The translations under genes were made by a program, and so were the position numbers. Below the pieces are notes generated by a model. It worked only from the letters and a program-made list of their open reading frames with translations, searched no databases and was not told the DNA's origin. This document shows, in pieces, positions 21,207 through 30,381 of a stretch of 64,000 nt of DNA. How positions within the stretch are numbered: the stretch's first letter is position 1; the number at the start of each line of letters is the position of its first letter. This DNA is from JAGTVG01 sp963820995. Its GTDB lineage: Bacteria > Bacteroidota > Bacteroidia > Cytophagales > Cyclobacteriaceae. The stretch is taken from assembly GCA_963820995.1 (NCBI GenBank), contig CAWGCL010000011.1:1-64000 (forward strand). Direction: 5' to 3'.

Positions 21207-23381
21207 ATGAATAAACAACGATTGATTTCCTGGATATTCTTATTTTTTATACCAACCATATCTTATCAGCAGGATTATACAAATCATTTAGATTATTGGC
21301 AGTATTATTCCGATAATGAAAATTCATTGTATAAAACGTTTTGTACAACTGCATTCAGTCAGTTAGACAGAAGGCAGTTAGAAATTAATAATCTGGATAG
21401 CGAAGAAGACTGGCTGAGCCGCCAGAAACACGTACTTGACAAATTAAAGGACATTGTTGGCCCCTTTCCTGAAAAAACGCCTTTAAATGCAAAAATTACA
21501 GGGAAATTAAAAAAAGACGGATTCATGATTGAGAAATTGATATATGAGTCGATTCCGGGGTATTTCGTTACGGCTGCCATGTATATTCCCGATGGGGTGA
21601 AAAAAAATGCTCCTGCGATTTTTTATGTCTGCGGTCATAGTGTTGATGGATTCAGGGCCAGTATCTACCAGCATATAATTGTAAACCTTGTAAAAAAGGG
21701 ATTTGTAGTGTTTACAATAGATCCTATGGGCCAGGGTGAACGATATGAATACTGGGATAAAGAAACCGATCAGCCACGACTACCTATCCCGGATCATGAA
21801 CATTCGTACGCCGGGGCGCAATGTCTGATCTCTGGCTACTCAACAGCCAGGTATTTTATTTGGGATGCTATACGAGGGATTGATTACATGCTTACAAGGA
21901 AAGAGATTGATCCAAATCGTATTGGGATGACCGGGCGGTCTGGTGGAGGAAATATAACCGCGTATTTGGGGGCGATGGATGATCGCCTTCTTGCGACTGC
22001 CCCGGAATGTTATATTACGAGCTATGAATATATCTATAAGTCTATAGGCCCACAGTGTGCTGAACAAAATCTTTATAAAATGATTCAGGCAGGCTTGGAT
22101 CACGCAGATTTTATCGAAGCAAGGGCACCAAAGCCCACAATGATTATTGGCACAACCCGTGATATTTTCAGCATACAGGGAGTTCTTGATTCTTATAATG
22201 AAGCAAGGAAGATGTATGAAAGCCTGGGATATAAAGAAAATGTATCATTGGTACTTGATGATACGGTTCACAAATCGACTAAAAAAAACCGGGAGGCAAT
22301 GTATGCATTTTTTCAGAAATACCTTGAAAACCCCGGTAGTCCAGAGGATATGGAAGTGGAGGTACCTGGTTCTGAAGAACTACGGGTTACCGAATCCGGG
22401 CAAATCACTACCACATTTGAGGCCCAGTCTATTTTCTCCCTTAATAAAACAATTGTTGAATCTCAACTGAAAAACCTGGATTCAAAACGAAAAGATTATT
22501 CGGAATATTTAAATAATTTGCCCAGGCTGGCAAGTTCATATGCAGGTTTCAAATACCCTGATGACTTTGCACCTGCAGTATTTTCAGGACGATTTATGAG
22601 AAATGATTATTCACTTGAAAAATTTTTAATTCCCGGAAGTGGTGATTATGTTCTGCCTGCGGTTTTACTTAAGCCCATACAAAATATGAATGGCAACTTG
22701 GTATTAATTTTACATTCAGAAGGATTGGATGCTGCCCTGTATCAGGACAGCCTTGTGCAAGATTTAGTAGGAGCTGGACATGCAGTTTTGTTGTGCGATT
22801 TACCTGGAATTGGAAGTATGGGGCCCGGTTATCTCAAAGGTGATTCCTATATTGAGGGTATTTCTTATAATCAGTGGTTTGCTGCAATTTTAGCTGGCAG
22901 ATCGAATGTTGGACTTCGATCTGAAGACCTGCTTAGAATTATCAACTTCGCAAAAAGCAGTTTACATGATATCTCCAAATTGTCAGCTCTTTCAATTGGT
23001 CCTGTAAACTGTGACTTACTTCATGCGGCTATTCTTGAACCAGCTATAAGCCGGATTGGCATGCTCAGACCAATTATTAGTTATGCAGAAATGGCGACCA
23101 CCAGGTTTTATAATCCGGAATTTATACCATTCTCAGTAGCTGGCGCTATAAGCGAATATGATCTGACTGACCTGATAGCCGGATTACATAACCGAAAGGT
23201 AATTATTTTAAATCCATTGTCTGGGGATGGTTCTGAACTCGAGGATGAAAAGCGGGATAATATTATGGCCTTTCCATTGAAAGTGTTTTCTGAAAAAGGC
23301 TCTATCGATAATTTACAATTGGAATCTTCTGTTACGAATCAGGGAACCATAAATCAATATCTAATTAACTGGTTAAAATAA
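21207..23381 (+). CDS. Secreted tandem alpha/beta hydrolase, acetylxylan-esterase-like N-terminal domain
   Basis: A signal peptide (to about residue 20) is followed by a complete alpha/beta hydrolase of the acetylxylan esterase (AXE1/DLH) type. It has FYVCGHS at the oxyanion strand, nucleophile elbow TGRSGGG (about 243), Asp in TTRD (about 317) and His in TVHKS (about 353). Residues 450-724 look like a second hydrolase fold (VLILHSEG, VLLCDLPGIG). Where the nucleophile elbow is expected it reads LSIGPVNC, so this copy probably lacks catalysis and may bind substrate. The intact domain likely deacetylates a polysaccharide outside the cytoplasm. The start ATG is unambiguous. Confidence 0.75.
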   Translation: MNKQRLISWIFLFFIPTISYQQDYTNHLDYWQYYSDNENSLYKTFCTTAFSQLDRRQLEINNLDSEEDWLSRQKHVLDKLKDIVGPFPEKTPLNAKITGKLKKDGFMIEKLIYESIPGYFVTAAMYIPDGVKKNAPAIFYVCGHSVDGFRASIYQHIIVNLVKKGFVVFTIDPMGQGERYEYWDKETDQPRLPIPDHEHSYAGAQCLISGYSTARYFIWDAIRGIDYMLTRKEIDPNRIGMTGRSGGGNITAYLGAMDDRLLATAPECYITSYEYIYKSIGPQCAEQNLYKMIQAGLDHADFIEARAPKPTMIIGTTRDIFSIQGVLDSYNEARKMYESLGYKENVSLVLDDTVHKSTKKNREAMYAFFQKYLENPGSPEDMEVEVPGSEELRVTESGQITTTFEAQSIFSLNKTIVESQLKNLDSKRKDYSEYLNNLPRLASSYAGFKYPDDFAPAVFSGRFMRNDYSLEKFLIPGSGDYVLPAVLLKPIQNMNGNLVLILHSEGLDAALYQDSLVQDLVGAGHAVLLCDLPGIGSMGPGYLKGDSYIEGISYNQWFAAILAGRSNVGLRSEDLLRIINFAKSSLHDISKLSALSIGPVNCDLLHAAILEPAISRIGMLRPIISYAEMATTRFYNPEFIPFSVAGAISEYDLTDLIAGLHNRKVIILNPLSGDGSELEDEKRDNIMAFPLKVFSEKGSIDNLQLESSVTNQGTINQYLINWLK

Positions 23382-23581
23382 ATTCGGATTAGGAATGGTC
23401 GTAATTTATGATTCACCTTTTTATAGGATCCTGAATTTTTATGCATTCTCAGATCATTTGATCTTATGAAATTTGTTTTTAAATTGGGTTTATTGATTTT
23501 CCAGAATACTTTTTATTATAGATCATTATTCATTAATATTTAAATTACTTTTTATATCTTTTATCTAATAAAAATTAAAAA

Positions 23582-26305
23582 ATGAGAATATTTCAATCTA
23601 CAAATTGTGCTAATGCAAACACAGACCAAATGGCCTCTCGTCTCTTTAAAGTGCTATTTCAAATCTTGCTTCTTTTCTTATGGGGGATTTCGTTTGGGCA
23701 GAATTTGGATGATTTTAATCATTCTCCAACCGATGGCAGTACAATTGATAATGCAATTATGACCCCTTACCAATTCAATGGATATACAAATTACTGGCAT
23801 GATACTTACCAGAAACTGTATAGATATGGGAACTTGTTTAAGATGGCTTCCCCGGATATTGAAAAAACAATTCTACAAAGCAAAGTGGATATTGCAGAAG
23901 ATATGGGCGTGCCGGGATTGATCATGCAGGAGGGATTTATTAATGGATTGATTAATGAATCTTATTCTATATTGGAACAGCCAGAATTATCAGCGCTAAA
24001 CTCGAAAGTAGCCTCTGAAAATATTCTTGTTTTTACCAGTCCTGATTCAGAGCTCGGAAAATGGGCCATGGATCATTTAGGTGAAGATCCCTTTTGGTTT
24101 GAAGAAATAGGAAGTCACCAGTATAATGCAGCCGAGATTAAGAAAATATGGGCTTTTTATCTGATTAATGGTGATCACAAGGTATTTGTGGTCAGTTCTT
24201 CGGATAAAATGGCGCTTGAAAAGATGCGAAATCTCATATCCAGTACTTTAGAGGTTTTCGAACAGTACAATATGTATAAAGGGTGGTTCGGAGCCGAAAC
24301 ATTATTGAAAAGTGTTACCTGCACGGATGGGCATCCCCTGGAGCTTATTGGAACAGGAATGAATGAAGGAAATAGTTGGTTTGTATTCAATGGATACATG
24401 GATTTTCTGGCCAAATCTGAACTTGAAAACTGGATGTCTGAAGTACAACTTCCTGTTGTTACGGATGTTGGATTTTTGCCGATCTTTGGTTGCAAAGACT
24501 ACGATGGACTTCAGGTACAGAGTATGTTTACGAAGGAATCCTGGATCGATTATGCCCATAAGAAGGGTGGATATGTTTTCCGTCAGGTTTGGGATACATT
24601 AGCTGATCCGTTGCATTATGATGGCTATCTGGCTGAAGAAGGAAATAAAGAGCAGATTGACAATGAAGATGTACCATTTGTATTGAGTTCCGGTAAACTG
24701 GATGACAATATGTTGTCCAGTATGGTTCTTTTTATTGACAAGGGAGATCCGCTCAATCGTGATAATATGTGGGAGGCAATTCTTTCCCGGAGGGAAGTGG
24801 GCATTTTGGAACATGGGAAAATGATGGGCCCTGCATTGTACCGAAACACCTTACAGATGCTTTTGCTGGACCGGATCATGCTTGAAGAATATTTTGGTGA
24901 TCATATTCAATTATCAGCCTCTATTACTGATTATAATTTGCAAATAACGATAAGAAATACCTCTGTTGTTCCAATTTCTGGCAATCTCGATCTATCCCTG
25001 CCGGAATCTTTACAAATTCAGGATAAATTATCCAATACCCTGAATCTTCCTGGTAGAAGTGAAAAGAGCATGCAGATTAAACTTAATCCAACAATGGCAG
25101 CTATGGGAAAAACGAACCCGGTAGCGATCCATTTCTCATGGGGGGAAAAGAAAAAGAGTACACTTACAATGCTCGACCTGCCACAAACCATTTCCGTGCC
25201 CCGGCTTTTATATGCGCATGCACCTAAGGTAAGTTATTCTGTTACTGTTCATAATTTTACCAGCAAGTCGTCCTTCCCTGTAAATGTTAAAGTTTTGGAT
25301 ATTGAAGATGGCAATAAGGTAATATTTAAATCCAAACAAAATTGTGAAGTTCAGCAGGCAGATTTTAAAGATTTACATTTTGATTTGGACGTGCCAGCTG
25401 GAAAATATCTTGTAAGCGTTTCAGCGCTTGGCGATGACTATACTTCCCAATTGGGTGTGGGTGAACCTGAAGGTAAACCATATGTTTATAAGGTAGACTT
25501 GAATAGTGATGGGGTTGATGAGTACAGAATGGAAAATGACAGTGTCCAGATCACTCTATTAGCAACAGGAGCAAGGGTGATAGAATATATTGTTAAAAGT
25601 CGCAATGACAATGTGCTTTTTAAATTATGGCCTGAGAAGGCAATCGATGATAAGCGCCCGTTCAGAAAAAAAGGATATTATCCTTATGGGGGTTTTGAGG
25701 ATTTTCTTGGACAGGGTAGTATGGAAACCCATCAGGTTTATAATGCTGAGATTGAAACTGAGGAAAGAGGACTGGTTAGGGTTAGAATGTGGACCGATTA
25801 TTTCGGGAACCGCCTCCAAAAAACATTTACTCTATATGGTAATTCTCCAATACTGGAAGTCCGGTATGCATTAACTTTTAGAAACCCGGAAGCCAATGTA
25901 CTGGGGCCACAACCAATATTGGTATTAGGACAGAAACACTGGACCGAAGATGTGTATACTATTCCGGAATTGGATGGACTGCATGAATACCGGATGAAGC
26001 CGGAAAAGTATTATGGACGATTGTTCTATTTGAAAGAAGGATGGAATGCGGGTTACGACACAAAAGAGGATGTTACCTTCATCGGTGCTTTTCCTGTCGA
26101 CCAACCTTTATTCCTGCATATGTGGATGAATCATCCAAGGAATCCAGATGCGCATCATTATTATGCTGAATTTCAACCCTGGACACCTATATATCAAAAG
26201 AGTACAATGTACTTTACATATTTTCTATATGGATCCGGAGGGAAATGGGAAAATGGACTTGACTATCTGAGAAGTAAAAACCTGATTACCATAATGAAAG
26301 ACTAA
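23582..26305 (+). CDS. Large secreted protein of unknown function, beta-sandwich C-terminal region
   Basis: I do not recognise the family. The ATG at 23582 begins the 907-codon frame, but ATG 23630 gives a textbook signal peptide (MASRLFKVLF to SFGQ) and is the more likely start. About residues 45-400 form a mixed alpha/beta region with many Trp and Tyr. About 430-640 look like one or two Ig-like beta-sandwiches (YSVTVHNFTSK). About 650-900 carry YKVDLNSDGVDEYRMENDS and many aromatic strands, resembling the galactose-mutarotase-like sandwiches at the ends of polysaccharide lyases and GH57-type enzymes. Next to esterases and glycosidases, a glycan-active role is plausible but not shown. Confidence 0.7.
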   Translation: MRIFQSTNCANANTDQMASRLFKVLFQILLLFLWGISFGQNLDDFNHSPTDGSTIDNAIMTPYQFNGYTNYWHDTYQKLYRYGNLFKMASPDIEKTILQSKVDIAEDMGVPGLIMQEGFINGLINESYSILEQPELSALNSKVASENILVFTSPDSELGKWAMDHLGEDPFWFEEIGSHQYNAAEIKKIWAFYLINGDHKVFVVSSSDKMALEKMRNLISSTLEVFEQYNMYKGWFGAETLLKSVTCTDGHPLELIGTGMNEGNSWFVFNGYMDFLAKSELENWMSEVQLPVVTDVGFLPIFGCKDYDGLQVQSMFTKESWIDYAHKKGGYVFRQVWDTLADPLHYDGYLAEEGNKEQIDNEDVPFVLSSGKLDDNMLSSMVLFIDKGDPLNRDNMWEAILSRREVGILEHGKMMGPALYRNTLQMLLLDRIMLEEYFGDHIQLSASITDYNLQITIRNTSVVPISGNLDLSLPESLQIQDKLSNTLNLPGRSEKSMQIKLNPTMAAMGKTNPVAIHFSWGEKKKSTLTMLDLPQTISVPRLLYAHAPKVSYSVTVHNFTSKSSFPVNVKVLDIEDGNKVIFKSKQNCEVQQADFKDLHFDLDVPAGKYLVSVSALGDDYTSQLGVGEPEGKPYVYKVDLNSDGVDEYRMENDSVQITLLATGARVIEYIVKSRNDNVLFKLWPEKAIDDKRPFRKKGYYPYGGFEDFLGQGSMETHQVYNAEIETEERGLVRVRMWTDYFGNRLQKTFTLYGNSPILEVRYALTFRNPEANVLGPQPILVLGQKHWTEDVYTIPELDGLHEYRMKPEKYYGRLFYLKEGWNAGYDTKEDVTFIGAFPVDQPLFLHMWMNHPRNPDAHHYYAEFQPWTPIYQKSTMYFTYFLYGSGGKWENGLDYLRSKNLITIMKD

Positions 26306-26339
26306 TAGTAGATCTATTAAAATTTGATAATAAATACTG

Positions 26340-26356
26340 AGCATCCATTGGATGCT
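26340..26356 (+). terminator. Short hairpin between two secreted-protein genes
   Basis: A perfect 7-bp stem (AGCATCC / GGATGCT) with a 3-base loop lies 35 bases after the 907-residue gene. The following T-tract is poor, so it may be an attenuator, an mRNA end-protecting hairpin or chance. Confidence 0.3.
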
Positions 26357-26402
26357 ACTAGATTATTTTAATGAATGAAAAAGAAATCGATAAAATACAA
26401 TC

Positions 26403-28220
26403 ATGAATAAGCTTAAAGTAATACTCTTCATAATTTTCATATTAACCCAGGGAATTAATCTATATGCCAGCCCCAACAAAGATTCGGCGTTGAAATTAAC
26501 AAAACTTGAAATCGGGTATCCCTGTCCGGCAATACCCTTTTATCATTTTTTAGCCGAAATAGAATTACCTCATTCCTCCATTATAGAAGTAGAGGCAGCT
26601 GTGAACGGGAAAGTACTGCGTTTCACAGACCTGCATCGTGCAGATGAAATTACCGATATGAACCGGCCAATCATCAGTCATCGTCCACCTTCAGGTTACG
26701 GCTTATCGCAGGATGGCACTTTATATGATCATCCCCACCTTGTGGGATGGATGATGTGGGAACCTGGCAAAGAATATGAGATCCGGATCCGGATACGTAT
26801 GAAGAAAAGCATTCATGGGAGTGAAGATGATGAATTCCTTTCAGCAACCAGGAAAATTAAGGCCCCGGAAGGAGTTCCTGTTTTCAACAGTTCATGGAAA
26901 AACTATAAAGCCCTTGTATTATCTGAAACGGCTGGGATTGATCGTGATGGTGATCCTGTAGAAGTATTACTCCCTTTTTACCCGGATGAAGCACAACAAC
27001 TTACCAGGGATATCAGAGTAGTTTCTGTTGACCCGGTTACCTATGATATTGAAGAGGTTCCGAGCCAGGTCTACGATATCAAGAAATATCTTGAAGAAGA
27101 TGATCTGCAACCGGACGAAGAAGGAAATCCCACAAGGGAGGTCCCGCTGTGGATGCCAACGGTCACTTGCAGGCTTGCTTTTCTGGCTGATATAAAAGCA
27201 AAGTCCAGTCAGGTATACTTGGTCTATTATAATAATGAGCAGGCTTTAACAAAGACATATAAAACAGACCTTCATGTACAGGGAGAAGCGCCTGGCCTTC
27301 AGGTAGATAATGACATATATACCATATCGCTACACCCTAATTCAGGACATCTGGACCAGATCATTCTTAAAGGAAAACCTGATTTTCCATTGTTTCATCG
27401 AATGGAGACCAATGGAGCAATTCACTGGAATCCGGGTATTTATTCGCCCCCCCGGCCCTGGACACATACCGCCGACTGGAAACCTCCGGCCAATGTAAAT
27501 TACGTATCAGGCCCGGTAAAGGTATTAACAGAAGTTTGGGATCAATTGAGGGAGATCCCGGAAGTGGACGCCTCTGTTCGTTATGAATTTTACCCAGGCC
27601 TGCCTTACTTCATAAGTACTACCTCCATGCGAATTAATGAACGAATCGATTGTATAGCTTTAAGAAATGCGGAAATTGTATTTAAACGTGAGCAGATTAC
27701 GCATGCAGCCTGGTATGATGTTATAAGAGACAGTGTTATCGTTTATAATGTTACGAAAATGCCCGACTTAACAGATCTGTTAATGGAAGACGATGTGCCC
27801 TGGATTACTTTTTTTAATGAAGATACAGGAATTGGATTTTGCGGAATTCAACTTGAATATTTAAATGCAGGATTGGAATCAAAACCAAGATTGTTGAACC
27901 CTTATATGTACATCACCGGGGGACCATGGATCTATTGGGCCCGTGCTTTGTCTCTTAGTTTCCTTGCCTCAAATATGCAGCAGATGATCCCGGCATTTAA
28001 GGGCAATTTCTTCGCTGAAAAATGGGCCTACCTGACCTATGAGATAGCGGAAGGGGATGAACCATTCTCAGAGGTCTTATCCTGGCAAAAAAGGCTCACC
28101 AATCCTTTAAAAATCAGGCTTGTAGAAGAAGTAGATGAACGGGTGTCAAGAACAGTTCATGAAATTTTTATTGACGAGGGAAGAAGTGGCTGGGAAGAAC
28201 GGGAAACAGGCCGGCATTAA
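26403..28220 (+). CDS. Secreted beta-rich protein of unknown function, possible glycan-active enzyme
   Basis: The 605-residue protein starts with a signal peptide (to NLYAS, about 23). I do not recognise the family with certainty. The first 160 residues look like a beta-sandwich. The rest has strands with a pattern known from supersandwich-type polysaccharide lyases: a disordered linker, VDNDIYTISLHPNSGHL, TEVWDQLRE, VRYEFYPGLPYF, and a conserved-looking HAAWYDV with His and Tyr that could serve as a lyase pair. GGPWIYWARA near residue 510 is rich in aromatic residues. It follows the 907-residue gene on the same strand and precedes a CBM9-like lipoprotein by 29 bases. A lyase or binding role is inference. 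Confidence 0.7.
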   Translation: MNKLKVILFIIFILTQGINLYASPNKDSALKLTKLEIGYPCPAIPFYHFLAEIELPHSSIIEVEAAVNGKVLRFTDLHRADEITDMNRPIISHRPPSGYGLSQDGTLYDHPHLVGWMMWEPGKEYEIRIRIRMKKSIHGSEDDEFLSATRKIKAPEGVPVFNSSWKNYKALVLSETAGIDRDGDPVEVLLPFYPDEAQQLTRDIRVVSVDPVTYDIEEVPSQVYDIKKYLEEDDLQPDEEGNPTREVPLWMPTVTCRLAFLADIKAKSSQVYLVYYNNEQALTKTYKTDLHVQGEAPGLQVDNDIYTISLHPNSGHLDQIILKGKPDFPLFHRMETNGAIHWNPGIYSPPRPWTHTADWKPPANVNYVSGPVKVLTEVWDQLREIPEVDASVRYEFYPGLPYFISTTSMRINERIDCIALRNAEIVFKREQITHAAWYDVIRDSVIVYNVTKMPDLTDLLMEDDVPWITFFNEDTGIGFCGIQLEYLNAGLESKPRLLNPYMYITGGPWIYWARALSLSFLASNMQQMIPAFKGNFFAEKWAYLTYEIAEGDEPFSEVLSWQKRLTNPLKIRLVEEVDERVSRTVHEIFIDEGRSGWEERETGRH

Positions 28221-28249
28221 TAATTAAAAAGCTTGGAGGATATTGATAA

Positions 28250-28978
28250 ATGAATAACAGGAATTTAGTTTTTACTATTATAATAATTTTACTTTTATCT
28301 TGTGATGATAAATCAGGAAATATGATATATAAAGTAAGTCCAATAAGTGAAACATCAGGTTTTAGCAATGAATGGGAAGATTCGGATTGGAAGGAAATTG
28401 AGGCGATTAACATCAGTAATTTCATGGGTGACAAGCCCAGTCATTTTCCGCCGACCCAGGTGAAAGTGGCCTATGATGAAAATGCTATTTATGTTAAATT
28501 CAAAGTTAATGATAGATATGTAAAAGCAATCTATACCAATCATCAGGATCCGGTATATAGAGATAGCTGTGTTGAATTTTTCTTTACACCAGGTGTAGAC
28601 GTTACAGAAGGATATTTTAACCTGGAGATGAATTGTATTGGCACTATGTTGTTCCATCATCAGAAAATTCCACGGAAAAATGCGGTAGCAATCAATGAAA
28701 GTGATATCGAAAAAGTGAAGGTCATAACTAGCCTAACCGGGGTAATCAATCCCGAAATGGATGAAAATGTGAGTTGGCAGGTATCATATAGAATTCCGTT
28801 CTCAATATTGAAACAATACCATAAATTCGACAAACCCGGTCCCGGAACGGTTTGGAGGGCTAATTTCTATAAATGTGGAGATGATCTATCTCATCCACAC
28901 TGGCTGACCTGGGCTCCAATTGACAATCCCACACCTGACTTTCACCGACCGGAATTTTTTGGGGAATTGCGTTTTTAA
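28250..28978 (+). CDS. CBM9-like (carbohydrate-binding family 9 / DOMON-type) lipoprotein
   Basis: The 242-residue lipoprotein has a leader ending in LLSC. The remainder fits the single CBM9-like beta-sandwich (carbohydrate family 9 binding domain-like): EWEDSDWKEIEAI at the start, VKVAYDENAIYVKFKV, then RDSCVEFFFTP and a closing HRPEFFGELRF. No catalytic residues are expected. It probably binds a sugar at the cell surface or in the periplasm. The 29-base gap behind the 605-residue gene points to co-transcription, so it may hold that protein's substrate. Confidence 0.78.
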   Translation: MNNRNLVFTIIIILLLSCDDKSGNMIYKVSPISETSGFSNEWEDSDWKEIEAINISNFMGDKPSHFPPTQVKVAYDENAIYVKFKVNDRYVKAIYTNHQDPVYRDSCVEFFFTPGVDVTEGYFNLEMNCIGTMLFHHQKIPRKNAVAINESDIEKVKVITSLTGVINPEMDENVSWQVSYRIPFSILKQYHKFDKPGPGTVWRANFYKCGDDLSHPHWLTWAPIDNPTPDFHRPEFFGELRF

Positions 28979-29106
28979 TAAATTGCACAATTTCCAAGGG
29001 AAATCAGTGATTTAGATTGGAATTTTTTAATTTAAGACTATTAAATGCCTTGTTTTTCTATCTTCCAGAAAATCGTCGTATTGAAAATCTACTAATACTA
29101 TAAATT

Positions 29107-30279
29107 ATGAATAGGAAAACTTTTCTTCATAGCATGGGAATATACTCCGGTCTTGTATTTGGAGCACCAGTAGCATTTTCAAAGGCAAGTAAACTCAAAG
29201 GTCTTGATCATTCCTATCCTAGCGGGTACGTATTAAAACAAAGAACGTGGAATGAGTTTAAACCTGATGTTATGAAAGCGCCCTGGGGTCAAAGTGTGAT
29301 CTATGACAGATATTCTTATATTGATCTTAATAATTATAAATGGCGGTTGGAAGGCTTTGAGTGGAATGAGATCAGGGAAAAAGCGAAGGAACTTGATAAA
29401 AAGATAGATGATGGTGTAATTCCTGTAAGAAAAGGCCCGTTACGGATTGTTGAGGGGATATGGTTAATTGATGTCGATGGACAACAAAATATTTATGTTC
29501 TGGCCACTGATAAAGGATTAGTATTGATAGATCCGGGTATGGAGATATTCTCAACTAAGATAATTGAGCAAATACAAATGCTGGGTTATGAGAAAAACGA
29601 TGTAAGATGGGTATTATTGACCCATTGTCATGTTGATCATGCTCAAAGCGCTTCTTTCTGGAGTGAAAATGGAGCGAAAATACTTATCCATAAAAATGAT
29701 TTCAATGCCATTGCTACAGGAAATGAAATTACTGCATGGTGGACGGTTCATGATGAAAAGGACCGATACTTTCCACCTGTTAAAAAAGATCTGATTGCCT
29801 TTGAAGATGGAGATGTTATCGATTTTGGAAGTCTAAAGGTTTTTGTATGTCATACTCCAGGCCATACACCAGGATCAAGCTGTTTCTATCTTCGTAAAGA
29901 GGAGAAAAATATATTGATCAGCGGTGACACCATTTTTCATAATGGAAAGCATGGTTGGATGGGACATCCATATGTAGATTACGAAGCCTATATTAATTCA
30001 CTCTGGAAATTAAAGAATTTTGCCGTTGAAGGGAAAGTGCATAACGAAGAGGGAAGGTTGATGGTACGTGAACCGATCAAGTATGATATATTGATGCCAG
30101 GTCATACTGCCATAAGCATGGATATGGTTGACAGGGATATCAATAAAGGGATTGAGATCATGTCTTATACAATTCAGGAAAGAAGGAAAGGGAATGATTA
30201 CCAGTGGACTGAGCCATATTCATTCTTTGCGGAAAGAATCTATTCCAAAGCTGAACCGATCCGTATTGAATACCGGTGA
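29107..30279 (+). CDS. Secreted metallo-beta-lactamase-fold hydrolase
   Basis: The MBL fold shows all metal motifs: HCHVDH (HxHxDH, about 172), His in HTPGHTPG (about 252), Asp in SGDTIFH (about 272) and His in MPGHTA (about 332). The 390 residues start with a leader, MNRKTFLHSMG, that resembles a Tat signal with RK in place of RR. An extra N-terminal region of about 100 residues precedes the fold. Family members cleave lactones, thioesters, sulfate or phosphate esters; the substrate is unknown. The surrounding glycan genes suggest a sugar-derived ester or lactone. It ends 102 bases before the DUF5597 gene. Confidence 0.8.
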   Translation: MNRKTFLHSMGIYSGLVFGAPVAFSKASKLKGLDHSYPSGYVLKQRTWNEFKPDVMKAPWGQSVIYDRYSYIDLNNYKWRLEGFEWNEIREKAKELDKKIDDGVIPVRKGPLRIVEGIWLIDVDGQQNIYVLATDKGLVLIDPGMEIFSTKIIEQIQMLGYEKNDVRWVLLTHCHVDHAQSASFWSENGAKILIHKNDFNAIATGNEITAWWTVHDEKDRYFPPVKKDLIAFEDGDVIDFGSLKVFVCHTPGHTPGSSCFYLRKEEKNILISGDTIFHNGKHGWMGHPYVDYEAYINSLWKLKNFAVEGKVHNEEGRLMVREPIKYDILMPGHTAISMDMVDRDINKGIEIMSYTIQERRKGNDYQWTEPYSFFAERIYSKAEPIRIEYR

Positions 30280-30381
30280 TAACACTTTTCCGGATCAGAA
30301 CAAATATTTTTTATATTTTGTATAGAGAAATTGGTCGAACAGATAAATACTTAAATTATAAATTCAAAAAATAATCATACA

